This document shows positions 17,157-25,733 of a DNA stretch of 25,733 nt, one piece after another (position 1 is the stretch's first letter; each line of letters begins with the position of its first letter). Under the pieces are notes generated by a model. The model worked only from the letters and a program-made list of their open reading frames with translations, made no database searches and had not been told where the DNA came from. Source of the stretch: Carpediemonas membranifera (lineage: Eukaryota > Fornicata); the NCBI GenBank assembly GCA_019828565.1, contig JAHDYR010000010.1:1-25733 (forward strand), read 5' to 3'. A program made the translations under genes and the position numbers.

Positions 17157-20100
17157 ATGCCAGCTGTTGAATGGGACTCATTGTCGTATAAGGACCAGAA
17201 GCAGTATGTAACAGTTCTGGTTAGGAAACTAGAAACGCAGGTGGTCGACGACGCCACGCTCGCGGCGGTTAACGAGGTTCTTCGAGAGATTCGCCGCCTG
17301 TGCCTCCGTTCGGCCGCTGTGCAACGATTAATCTGGGATGTGAGCTGTTCCCAACACCTATACATGCTCATGGAGATGTCTATTCACGCGGAATACCACC
17401 TACAGGTCGTCACGGCCGTGTTTCAAACGCTCGAGGCTCTCCTTCATCTCAACACCCACAACATCCGCCTATTCTCCAGCGACGACTACTACATCGAGAA
17501 AATGACCCAAATAGTAACCGAGATCCTCCGTCAGACCAACGCCTCCATGTCGCCGCAGAAGGTGGACGAGTGCACCAACGCGCAGCTACAGGTCATCAAT
17601 GGTCTCTTCGGGCTCCTCGTAGGCGTGCCAGACTACCAGCTCGTCCATCCGGGCGAGGTTACGATCGTCATGAGCCGCGTTCTGACCGTGATCACGTCAG
17701 TATATCATTTACTCAAGCCCGATCACCAGCTTTACATAATAGACTCTTTCGTTTACATGTGCAGTAACAGCGAGTCCGATCTCCCCAACCTCGCCGCCTG
17801 TGGCCAGGAGGACCTCCTCAAGAAGGTGCTCGGTCTGCTGCCCCCCATCATCGCCGAGTGCGCCCCTGTTCTCAACTCGAGAACAACCCCGGCCACTGAG
17901 CCCGTCTACCTGGACCAGGCGTCTGTCACCAACGACCCAGCCCGCTACCGCCCGCACCTGAGCGGGGGCATTTACTCGAACATGCCACCCCCGAGTGTGT
18001 CGGACTACCCTTCCCTTCCCTCGACGTTCAGCAGCCGCATAGACACGCCCATCGGGTCCGAGACGTCGCCCCGCATGGGATCAGAGCTGCTCAAGGGCAT
18101 CCAGCACCAGAGGCCCTCGACGGACGGCGGCGGGCTGCCCCTACTAGCGCTGAGACGCATGTGCCACTTCATCACGATCCTGGCCTCACACTCCATCTCC
18201 ATCGGCAACCTCAAGAAGCTATACGCCCTGATGCAGAACCGGGACAACGACCTCTCCCGCCGCACCCGCACCCGGTCCCCCGCCTTCGGTCTGCTGCTGC
18301 GGACCCTGCAAGCCATCCAGGACACCCTCGGGCCCTCGTGCTACCTCTCCCTCGACGGCATCATGAGCGGATTGGTCGTCCCCGCCATCGCCGAGTGGGA
18401 CCACAGGGCGGCGGGCTACTCCATCGCTGCGTGGCTCAGGGTTGAGGACTTCACGGACAGGAAGGGCATGCCGAACTACAAGCCGCGGCTCTACTCCTTC
18501 CTGTCGGACCTGTTCGACGGGCACGAGGCGTACTTCGAGTCAAACCGACTCTGCGTCGTCACCATCCAGAGGGACAACAAGAAGAAGGCAAAGTACACCC
18601 GGCACGAATCAGCCTTCTCCTTCATCTTCGATGAGGACACGTGGTACCACGTCGCCATCTCCTTTGGCCCCAAGACCGCCACTCTCTTCCTCAACGGCGT
18701 CGAGCGGGAGACCATCGCCCACAAGTCCTGCCTCGTCTCGAAGAGGCCGTACACACGTTGCCGTATCGCCACGAACGCCGAGGGCGGGACAGACGGCGGC
18801 CACAAGCTCTACCGGCCCAACGCCCTCTACGGCCAGCTGGGACCGATGTACCTGTTCAGCGCGACGATAGCACAGGCGCAGGCGTCTGCCCTGCATGCCC
18901 TGGGGCCCGAGTACCACTACTCGCTTACCCCGCTGGACATCGCCTCGTACAGCGACGGCGGGCTGGATGATAAGATGGTGGCGGAACTGCACAAGCTCCA
19001 GAGTCGGATCTACCTAGCGTACACGGCCAAGTTCATCAGCCAGGACAGCTGCATCGACACGACGCCCAAGAGCAACGAGCGGGAGTACTCGTGGGACGCC
19101 TCGATGCTCCCCGGGTCGTACCAGGTCTTCACACACAGATTCACGGACACGTTCCAGGCGGCGGGCGGCATCGACTCCCTCACGCCGCTCTTCGACCAGT
19201 TCAACCTGCGGCCGTCTGTCACTACGGACACACTGACCCGGGTCGGGTCGAACCTCTCGACCCCGACGACCCCCGCCATCATGGACAACTCCGTCGATGA
19301 CCACGAGCTGTCGGATAAGGTCACCGAGCGCACTATCAGGGAGGCGACCATCGTTGACCCCGACATGCTCCTGGTCTTCCTCTCGCTGATCCGGTCAATA
19401 TTCAGACTCAAGTCCGTCCAGCTCGACCTCGCCTCCCACCCCGGCGTGGCCCGTATCATTTACGGACTCAAGCGGCTGTCCCCCCACTACCTTACGATAC
19501 CGGTCATTGACGCGCTCATCGGGTTCCTAGATGTATTTGACGAGTTCAAGCAGGAGAAGCTCAAGGTTGACTGGATCGAGATCGTGCTCTTCGACTTCTC
19601 CATGTGGATGTTCGCCGCCGTCCCCTCCATCCAGCACGTCCTCTCTGAGCTCACAGGTCTCGCTGGGACCGGGCCGCACGTCGACGCCACCCGCAGCGCC
19701 CTCCCGCCTGACCTGATCCTCGACACCCTCCGCCTCCACATGTTTTACGAGCCCGAGACCCTGCCCGACTGTCTCAAGGGTCAGGCGAACATCGTCGACC
19801 CCTTTACCACCCTCGCCCCGATGGTGGCCCGGCCCCTCAGGGCCAGGGACGGGTCCATCATCGCCGTCCGCCCCCAGGTCTCCCACATATTCGGGCTCAG
19901 GGCCCAGCTGTTCAACCTGCTCTCTGTCGTCCTCGACCGGGGCGACCGGGTCCTGGATGACCGCTCCCTCCACCTGCTGCTGTCGTACCAGGTCGGGTCG
20001 ACCGACTCGAACCAGAGACGGGACGTGGTACAGTTCGTGTACATGCTGCTGATGGCCCAGAGTCACGGCGGGACATGCATCACGCCTGAGGCCATATGCC

Positions 20101-23100
20101 GGCTGATGTCGTCGCCTCTCGCCCCCTTCCTTGCACAGATCGAGACGGAGACCACCACTGAGGCCTGCATCATCCAGATCAACATCGTATCCCACCTCTA
20201 CGCCGGCGCCGGGGACCTGTGCCGCCAGACGGTCGCCAGCGAGACCACCATCGCCCTCATGGAGCGCATGGTCAACCGCCTCGACTTCACCGCCGAGATC
20301 GGGCAGGCCCTGACTAGCGGCATCGTCGGCGGCCGCAGCACGCACGGGTGCCCGCCCATCGTCTCCCCCGAGGTGCTCGAGGTCACCCTCCGCACCCTGC
20401 CCCGCGCCCCCCTGCCCCTCAGGGCGTCCGTGGCGTCCAACCTGGTCCGCCTGGTCAACAAGCACGACAACATCAGGGTATTCCTCGGCGTTCCCTCGCT
20501 GTTCACAAGGCTCCTCGACCTTCTCACGGGTTTCGCACACGGCGGGCCTGCAAGCGAGGATGCTGTCGACGTCCTCGGCTCCGTCTGCACCGTTGTCCGC
20601 GCCTGCCTCACACCGTGCCTCTCGGACCCCACCGCTTGGAGTTCGCAGTTTAAGGGATTTATAGACGCCCTCGCCGAGCGGTGTCGCCGCGAACCGGCGA
20701 TCTCTCCAGCAGCGGTGCTGCGGGGCATCATGCCTGAGATGCTGGACGCCTTCACCAACAAGCTGTCGTGCAATCCCTCGCTCAGCGCCACCCTCGTGGA
20801 CAACAGCCGCGTGCTCCTGGCCGCCGCCTGCTCGGCCGTCCTTGACTTCGACCCGCCCGTGATCGGGAACTCCGCGAAGGCCCCCGGCCTCGGAGCAGAC
20901 TACCTGGAGAGCGGGGTGGTCGCCACCAACGTCGCCTGCCGGGCACTAGCCCACATGGTGGTGACGAACGTGCCATCGAAGGACGCCCCCGAGCCCTCTG
21001 CTGACGCGGCAGACTATGTGGACAGGCTGTTCCCGTCGTTCGCGTCGTTCGGCAAGGACTGGCGAGTGATCATGATCCACCTCATCATCCTGCTGCTGAA
21101 CGTCGACCCGACCCACTCGAGGTTCAGGGTCGAACCCGCGCTGTCGGTCACCGCGGTCGCCGTCGTCAGCAGCCGAATCTTCTTCGGACTCAACTCCCTC
21201 ATCGGCCTCGAGACCCCCGAGAAGATCTCCGCCCTCCTGTGTAGCCCGGACACGTGGTCTGTCGTCCCACTCGAGGCCTTCCAGTCGACCCGCCGACCCG
21301 CCCCCATTGTCTCATCGAAGAAGCTGACCGAGTTGCTCATGTTTGGGATCGGGCACGCCATGGTGCTGTGGGCCGACCGCGACGACAAGTGGTTCAGAGT
21401 GGACGCCCTCGCCGACATCATCAAGGAGCTCCGTGGGCAGAGACAGTTCGCCCTCGCCATCGCGGCCCGGACGACGTTGAACCTGGTCCGTGTGAACGAG
21501 AAGATCCAGACGCTCATCAACAACACCGCGGCGCTGCTGGACGACCCCGACTGGGCCGACATCATGGCCGACTCCGTGACTCCCCGGTTGGAAGCTGACA
21601 CTGCGGTCTGGACCAGCAGCCGTGCCATGGTACTCAGCAACTACTGTCACATGGCCCACGGGTGCCCGCCCGTCGCTACCACGGCGAAGCTCGACCGCGC
21701 CTGGAGCCAGGCTGTGGTTACCATGTGCGAGGTCGACATGGCGCGGATTACATCGGCCATCGTGCACCGGGAGAACGCGTCGAGACTGGCTCTGAAGGAG
21801 TGCGCCTCTCGGAAGAAGAGACAGCTCGGACACGGAGCGAACTTCCTGGTGAAGCTCGACAAGACCGAGGACGCCCACAGGATGAGACGGAAGCTGGTGC
21901 ATGGGACGAAGCCGAGGGGGTACAAGGTCGTCAAGAAGCAGGTCCGGAAGGACGAGAGGAACAGGCCCGGGTCGGACCCCGTAGTCGAGCTCACGGCGCT
22001 GAGATTGGGGCACCTGCTGAACGCCAACGGGGAGAACGTCGAGATCGACACCGACGTCGACCTCATCACGGAGGAGGAGGCCGCCGCCGCCCAGCAGACC
22101 GACACGGTCATGTCCGTCCAGTGCGACGCCGTGCACGCCCTCGGTACCACGCACGGCCGACTGGATCTGGGCCGGGGCGAGGTGTTCTTCACGATGGACC
22201 GGAACAGCGACGACTCGGCGGACGCCAGCGAGACCAAGGACCGACACTGGGCGCTGGACACCATCACCGCCATCCACGGGAGGCGGTACCTGTTCAAGCA
22301 CTGCGGCATCGAGATCTTCATCAACGACCGCACGAACTTCTTCTTCACATTCCCCACGACGAAGATCAGGAACCACTTCATCAAGAGACTTCAGGGCCTC
22401 ATGCCGGGCCGGGTTCCCGCCCTCACGCCCGCTGCCAACATACTGGCCAGCTCAACGGCCACGGAGAACTGGCAGAAGGGCCTCATGTCTAATTTTGATT
22501 ATCTCATGTATCTGAATACCGTATCTGGTCGGACGTACAACGATCTGAACCAATATCCCGTGTTCCCCTGGGTGATCAGCGACTACACGTCCCCCGCCCT
22601 GGACCTCTCGGACCCCAAGGTCTACCGGGTCCTCAGTCGACCGGTCGGGGCACAGACGGACGCCGCCGTTGAGCGACTAAGGGCGCGGTTCGAGGCGTTT
22701 GTGGACGTCGGGGGAAGCATGCCCCCCTTCCACTACGGGACACACTACTCGAGCGCTGGGTGCGTGCTCAACTACCTGGTGCGGCTCGAGCCCTTCACCC
22801 GGCTGGCGATGAAGCTGCAGGGCGGTACACTGGACCACCCCGACCGCATCTTCAGCTCCATAGGTGCGGCCTGGAAGAACACCCAGACAGACGCGGGTGA
22901 CGTCCGAGAGCTGATCCCGGAGTTCTTCTATCTTCCCGAGTTCCTGGGTAACCCGAACAACATCGACATCGGGACCACTCAAACAGACGAGGAAATCGGC
23001 ACAGTGAAGCTGCCGCCGTGGGCCTCAACCCCCGACGAGTTTGTCCGAATCAACCGGGCGGCGCTCGAGTCGCCCTACGTCTCTGAGCACCTGCACGAAT

Positions 23101-24302
23101 GGATCGACCTCATCTTCGGGTTCAAGCAGAAGGGCAAGGCCGCCGTGGACGCGTGCAATGTGTTCTTCCACTTGACGTACGAGGGCGCTGTCGACATCGA
23201 CGCCATCAAGGACGACGTCGTCAAGCAGTCCATCATCGCCCAGATCACCAACTTCGGCCAGGTCCCCTCGCAGCTCTTCAGCAAGCCCCACCCTGCCCGG
23301 TCGACCGCGGTCACGTCATCGCCCCTGGTCGCGCTGTCGGAGTCGCCCATGTACAGCCAGCTCCCGCCGGAGATCCACGCCACCCACACCGAGGCCAAGC
23401 ACACCGGGCAGGCAGAGATGAACCTCGCGACGATGGCACGGTCGGACCGGGTCATCACCGTCAGCGAGGCCCTGGGCGTGACAGTCCACCGCATGTCTAC
23501 CCTGCAGCCCGAAGACGAGCGGCGCCGAGCGATACCGTCCCTGCTCGACCCGGCCATCGAGATCCCCGCTCACCGACTCTTCGCCGCCCGGGACCGGACT
23601 CTCTTCGCCGGAGGGCACTGGGACTCGTCGTTCAAGCTGTTCAACGTCGAGACGGGGCGGGTGGTGCAGTCTGTCACAGGCCACACTGACACCGTGACGG
23701 GTGTCGCAGTGACGATCGATGGGACGTTCGCCCTCACGGCCTCGGTCGACACGACCGTGGACATCTGGCGGATAGTCAACGGCGTCGTCCAGCAGCCCGC
23801 CTGCCGCGTCCTCACTCGCCACGACGCCCCCGTGCGCTGTCTCGTCATCAGCGACGAGGCTGACCTTGTGGTCACCTGCTCTGTCGACGGCATGTGCGCG
23901 CTGCACTCCATCAGCCGGGGCAAGTTCATCTCGTCGTTCAACGTTACCGGGCTGCCGGTGGACGCCGCCATTGCCAACCAGGTCGCCGTGCTGGAGGCTG
24001 ACGGCACGCTGTCGCTCTTCTCCATCTGCGGCAAGTTCCTGACGTCGCTCATCGTTGAGGGCGCCAAGGTGCTCGTTGGGTGCAAGTCGGCCAACTGCTT
24101 CGTCGTGGCGACGGCGAACCGCATCGCCGTACTCTGCTCCTTCACCCTGCGTGAGCTTCTGGCGTGGGACGTCGACGTCAGGGCGGACATCACATGCATC
24201 AGCGTCGGCGGGCATGGCGAGTCTGTTATAGCATACGGCTGTGTCAATGGTGATATCGGGAAGCTCGAGCTTAGCGTGGCTTCGCTGTCAGTATTAAAAT
24301 AG
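17157..24302 (+). CDS. BEACH-domain protein, neurobeachin/LRBA-like
   Basis: A single 7.1-kb open frame encoding 2,381 residues. An alpha-helical, armadillo-like N-terminus is interrupted by a concanavalin-A-like lectin domain at about residues 410-580 (GYSIAAWLRVEDF, WYHVAISFG, TLFLNGVE). A PH-BEACH domain lies at about 1655-1760 (HGRLDLGRGEVFF, GIEIFINDRTNFFF). The BEACH domain follows at about 1765-2045 (SNFDYLMYLNTVSGRTYNDL, HYGTHYSS, ELIPEFFYLPEF, HEWIDLIFGFKQKG, SKPHP). WD40 repeats fill about 2130-2380 (ASVDTTVDIW and similar). HLTYEGAVDIDAI favours the neurobeachin/LRBA branch over WDFY3/LvsA. BEACH proteins act in membrane traffic, lysosome and secretory-vesicle biology; the exact role here is unknown. 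The ATG at 17157 starts directly after AT-rich leader sequence. TAAA at 24295 overlaps the end of the gene. Confidence 0.95.
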   Translation: MPAVEWDSLSYKDQKQYVTVLVRKLETQVVDDATLAAVNEVLREIRRLCLRSAAVQRLIWDVSCSQHLYMLMEMSIHAEYHLQVVTAVFQTLEALLHLNTHNIRLFSSDDYYIEKMTQIVTEILRQTNASMSPQKVDECTNAQLQVINGLFGLLVGVPDYQLVHPGEVTIVMSRVLTVITSVYHLLKPDHQLYIIDSFVYMCSNSESDLPNLAACGQEDLLKKVLGLLPPIIAECAPVLNSRTTPATEPVYLDQASVTNDPARYRPHLSGGIYSNMPPPSVSDYPSLPSTFSSRIDTPIGSETSPRMGSELLKGIQHQRPSTDGGGLPLLALRRMCHFITILASHSISIGNLKKLYALMQNRDNDLSRRTRTRSPAFGLLLRTLQAIQDTLGPSCYLSLDGIMSGLVVPAIAEWDHRAAGYSIAAWLRVEDFTDRKGMPNYKPRLYSFLSDLFDGHEAYFESNRLCVVTIQRDNKKKAKYTRHESAFSFIFDEDTWYHVAISFGPKTATLFLNGVERETIAHKSCLVSKRPYTRCRIATNAEGGTDGGHKLYRPNALYGQLGPMYLFSATIAQAQASALHALGPEYHYSLTPLDIASYSDGGLDDKMVAELHKLQSRIYLAYTAKFISQDSCIDTTPKSNEREYSWDASMLPGSYQVFTHRFTDTFQAAGGIDSLTPLFDQFNLRPSVTTDTLTRVGSNLSTPTTPAIMDNSVDDHELSDKVTERTIREATIVDPDMLLVFLSLIRSIFRLKSVQLDLASHPGVARIIYGLKRLSPHYLTIPVIDALIGFLDVFDEFKQEKLKVDWIEIVLFDFSMWMFAAVPSIQHVLSELTGLAGTGPHVDATRSALPPDLILDTLRLHMFYEPETLPDCLKGQANIVDPFTTLAPMVARPLRARDGSIIAVRPQVSHIFGLRAQLFNLLSVVLDRGDRVLDDRSLHLLLSYQVGSTDSNQRRDVVQFVYMLLMAQSHGGTCITPEAICRLMSSPLAPFLAQIETETTTEACIIQINIVSHLYAGAGDLCRQTVASETTIALMERMVNRLDFTAEIGQALTSGIVGGRSTHGCPPIVSPEVLEVTLRTLPRAPLPLRASVASNLVRLVNKHDNIRVFLGVPSLFTRLLDLLTGFAHGGPASEDAVDVLGSVCTVVRACLTPCLSDPTAWSSQFKGFIDALAERCRREPAISPAAVLRGIMPEMLDAFTNKLSCNPSLSATLVDNSRVLLAAACSAVLDFDPPVIGNSAKAPGLGADYLESGVVATNVACRALAHMVVTNVPSKDAPEPSADAADYVDRLFPSFASFGKDWRVIMIHLIILLLNVDPTHSRFRVEPALSVTAVAVVSSRIFFGLNSLIGLETPEKISALLCSPDTWSVVPLEAFQSTRRPAPIVSSKKLTELLMFGIGHAMVLWADRDDKWFRVDALADIIKELRGQRQFALAIAARTTLNLVRVNEKIQTLINNTAALLDDPDWADIMADSVTPRLEADTAVWTSSRAMVLSNYCHMAHGCPPVATTAKLDRAWSQAVVTMCEVDMARITSAIVHRENASRLALKECASRKKRQLGHGANFLVKLDKTEDAHRMRRKLVHGTKPRGYKVVKKQVRKDERNRPGSDPVVELTALRLGHLLNANGENVEIDTDVDLITEEEAAAAQQTDTVMSVQCDAVHALGTTHGRLDLGRGEVFFTMDRNSDDSADASETKDRHWALDTITAIHGRRYLFKHCGIEIFINDRTNFFFTFPTTKIRNHFIKRLQGLMPGRVPALTPAANILASSTATENWQKGLMSNFDYLMYLNTVSGRTYNDLNQYPVFPWVISDYTSPALDLSDPKVYRVLSRPVGAQTDAAVERLRARFEAFVDVGGSMPPFHYGTHYSSAGCVLNYLVRLEPFTRLAMKLQGGTLDHPDRIFSSIGAAWKNTQTDAGDVRELIPEFFYLPEFLGNPNNIDIGTTQTDEEIGTVKLPPWASTPDEFVRINRAALESPYVSEHLHEWIDLIFGFKQKGKAAVDACNVFFHLTYEGAVDIDAIKDDVVKQSIIAQITNFGQVPSQLFSKPHPARSTAVTSSPLVALSESPMYSQLPPEIHATHTEAKHTGQAEMNLATMARSDRVITVSEALGVTVHRMSTLQPEDERRRAIPSLLDPAIEIPAHRLFAARDRTLFAGGHWDSSFKLFNVETGRVVQSVTGHTDTVTGVAVTIDGTFALTASVDTTVDIWRIVNGVVQQPACRVLTRHDAPVRCLVISDEADLVVTCSVDGMCALHSISRGKFISSFNVTGLPVDAAIANQVAVLEADGTLSLFSICGKFLTSLIVEGAKVLVGCKSANCFVVATANRIAVLCSFTLRELLAWDVDVRADITCISVGGHGESVIAYGCVNGDIGKLELSVASLSVLK

Positions 24303-24768
24303 TTTAGGAAATTTCAGAATTTAGGGAGGACGGAAACACAACAACGATGAATGTGTGAATGTGTGTGAATGAATGAAGTGGTAGGACAAGACTGCCCGGT
24401 ATGTCTCCTGATGACCTCAACAGAACCCAGTTAGCCATAGAAAGCTCGACAGTTTATGACAAGCCGTCTGTGGTATCGTCGGTCTGCACGAAAAGATGCG
24501 TCGTCCATCGTCTGTGTCGAACGCTGCCGTCTTCTTTCGCGTCTGTGCTCGTCTGTTACGCGCTCATCTGTCGTCCATTGCCGGCGTCTGAAGCTCATGT
24601 CATCGTCATCTTCGTCTGTTGTGAGAGACACTAGTGGTGGAAAGCGGTTGTAGTTAGTAGTAAAGACGCTTTGTGCTGCATGATGCTGGTTTCTTGTGTT
24701 TTGAGGGATGCTGCTAGCTGATGAACCCTGAAAAGAAATGATCGATGCATGCAGCTCAATAGACTCCG
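24303..24768. other. Intergenic region with CGTCTGT repeats
   Basis: 466 bp without a supported gene. A TGTGTGAATG/GAATGAATG simple repeat lies near 24351-24377. Five exact copies of CGTCTGT occur between 24465 and 24619, with variants CATCTGT and CGTCTGA, and GTCGTCCAT twice. GTATGT at 24399 and CAACAG ending at 24423 frame a 25-base mini-intron-like segment. A minus-strand frame across the repeats is low-complexity Arg/Asp-rich and I do not call it. Confidence 0.4.
24465..24619 (+). repeat. Cluster of CGTCTGT heptamers
   Basis: Exact CGTCTGT starts at 24465, 24509, 24540, 24550 and 24613, irregularly spaced. CATCTGT is at 24565 and CGTCTGA at 24584. The tract is pyrimidine-rich on the plus strand. 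It lies 150-300 bases upstream of the last gene. Function is unknown: a regulatory site array or decayed microsatellite are both possible. Confidence 0.6.
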
Positions 24769-25656
24769 ATGCCTTCCAAGATATACACGGTGAAGGCTTC
24801 CGTTAACAAGGCCATTGGCGAGATTAACGGCGGAGGCGATAACAACGCGCCGCGGCGAGGAAATCTTGAACCCGGCATGCGTTCTTTCACGCAGGCTAAG
24901 TACACATTCACTTGCCTGCTTGCGTGCGTCTCTGCATCTGCGCACGCGTTGACCCCACCGAGGACGGTCAACCTGTTCGACCAGGAGGTCCTCAAGCAGA
25001 TCGTCAGCATTGCTCAGCAAAAGGTGTCGAAGGCAAAGGCAGCGGATCGGTGCAGGTGGATTGGCGACCTGGCGATGTGGAGGGACCCTGACATAACCCC
25101 ACTCGTCCGGGACTTCAAGGAAGCCTACGTTGGAATTGTATTTCCATTTCAGAGCTGGTTGGGCGAGTACTCCACAGCCACCCGGGTCTGGCTCTCGCGC
25201 GCGTCACCCGGGTACCTGACCCGTCTTCGTGCTGGATTAGAACGGGTGCGTCCGCTCCTCCATGATCAGCCGGGTGTTCGACAGGATTTTCTCGACACCC
25301 TAGGCGAGCTCGACACTGAGGTTGCCGCCATAGCCGCCGATCATGGCATGCATCATCGTCAAATGCATGCATTGCCCGAGGGGCAACGGGTGGGTCGCAC
25401 TGGTACCGTGGCCGAGGCCCTCGTCGGCGTGCTGTCGTGCGTCACGCGCATGAGTGCTGCAGTGACCAAGCTGGTCACACTCACTCGTGCCGTGAACCTC
25501 GAGCTCAGTCAGGCCCCTGCCAGAGCCGAAGCTCGTCCCGTTCGTGCCGATGGCACCGGTCAGGCCTGGGTTCATGACCATCGAGTACGGTTATATGTCG
25601 CTCACCCCAGCGATGAAGAGGCGCCTGCGTGTGCACGTGAATTGGTCAGCAACTAA
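24769..25656 (+). CDS. Uncharacterised protein; true 3' end uncertain
   Basis: Open frame of 295 residues starting at the ATG at 24769. I recognise no family. The first 45 residues are basic and polar. A short hydrophobic stretch (CLLACVSASAHAL) lies near residues 49-61, too weak to call a membrane segment. The rest looks alpha-helical (for example DQEVLKQIVSIAQQKV, LRAGLERVRPLL, TEVAAIAADHG). Third-position GC is high in the first part but falls after about 25130. From about 25496 an overlapping frame has the strong GC3 bias typical of the window, while this one does not. The last 50 or so residues may therefore be spurious, with the real protein passing into the other frame through an indel or an unrecognised intron. 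No good mini-intron is visible at the junction. Confidence 0.5.
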   Translation: MPSKIYTVKASVNKAIGEINGGGDNNAPRRGNLEPGMRSFTQAKYTFTCLLACVSASAHALTPPRTVNLFDQEVLKQIVSIAQQKVSKAKAADRCRWIGDLAMWRDPDITPLVRDFKEAYVGIVFPFQSWLGEYSTATRVWLSRASPGYLTRLRAGLERVRPLLHDQPGVRQDFLDTLGELDTEVAAIAADHGMHHRQMHALPEGQRVGRTGTVAEALVGVLSCVTRMSAAVTKLVTLTRAVNLELSQAPARAEARPVRADGTGQAWVHDHRVRLYVAHPSDEEAPACARELVSN

Positions 25657-25733
25657 GAATTTGACCGACGAGCAGGTGGCTGAATACGAGCGTGATCACG
25701 GCGACATCACCAAGCTCCGCAGAGTGCTCTCTG
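25496..25733 (+). CDS. Open frame running off the window, probable continuation of the last gene
   Basis: Open from just after a TGA at 25493-25495 to the window end, in the +1 frame relative to the ORF starting at 24769. The translation is well balanced (PEPKLVPFVPMAPVRPGFM, then LTDEQVAEYERDHGDI). Third codon positions are mostly G or C, as in the other genes here. ATG codons occur at 25550 and 25595, so a separate gene is possible. Overlap with the previous frame by over 100 bases makes continuation of the same gene more likely. No family is recognised. Confidence 0.45.

Noticed and set aside
23316-24215. 299-codon minus-strand open frame opposite the BEACH gene
   Set aside because: Same shadow effect over the WD40-coding part; no recognisable motif.
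24431-24631. Minus-strand Arg/Asp-rich open frame
   Set aside because: It arises from the CGTCTGT repeat cluster read backwards, has no ATG at its 5' end and no recognisable fold.
1-25733. CRISPR arrays, insertion sequences, rRNA or tRNA genes
   Set aside because: I looked for regular spaced repeats, transposase motifs, terminal inverted repeats and tRNA/rRNA signatures and saw none.

Overview
This window is nuclear DNA from a GC-rich, gene-dense protist. It encodes clearly eukaryotic proteins: cytosolic isoleucyl-tRNA synthetase, 40S ribosomal protein uS5/RPS2, a CDK, Mnd1 and a 2,381-residue neurobeachin-type BEACH protein. Genes are separated by about 110-630 bp and codons end mostly in G or C. 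Three introns can be recognised, all extremely short (28, 32 and 29 nt), with GTATGT/GTTTGT donors and a 3' end of the form TTACNNAG. A two-WRKY-domain factor, mini-introns with a fused branch/acceptor signal, and TAAA close to every stop recall metamonads (Giardia, Trichomonas). My best guess is a free-living fornicate such as Carpediemonas. This assignment is inference and not proven by the sequence.

Layout, all on the + strand: IleRS in two exons (115-3478); a stand-alone PIG-L/LmbE deacetylase matching the C-terminal half of bacterial NagB-PIG-L fusions (3592-4806); a divergent ATAD5/Elg1-like clamp-loader large subunit in two exons (4984-6857); a CDK1/2-like kinase broken by three frameshifts (7040-8010); RPS2 (8466-9224); a double-WRKY factor (9744-10856); riboflavin kinase (11092-11568); meiotic Mnd1 in two exons (11736-12412); a protein with five C2HC zinc fingers (12527-13807); a long coiled-coil protein (14437-16959); the BEACH protein (17157-24302); and an unrecognised gene running off the end (24769 to window end), whose reading frame appears to change near 25496.

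The genes do not form one pathway. They are a housekeeping mix: translation (IleRS, RPS2), cofactor synthesis (riboflavin kinase), amino-sugar chemistry (PIG-L), DNA metabolism and cell cycle (ATAD5-like, CDK, Mnd1), regulation (WRKY) and membrane traffic/cytoskeleton (BEACH, coiled coil). The points most worth a second look are the shared mini-intron architecture, the clamp loader with degraded ATPase motifs, the PIG-L gene that has lost its NagB half, the multiply frameshifted CDK, and TAAA next to all eleven complete genes.
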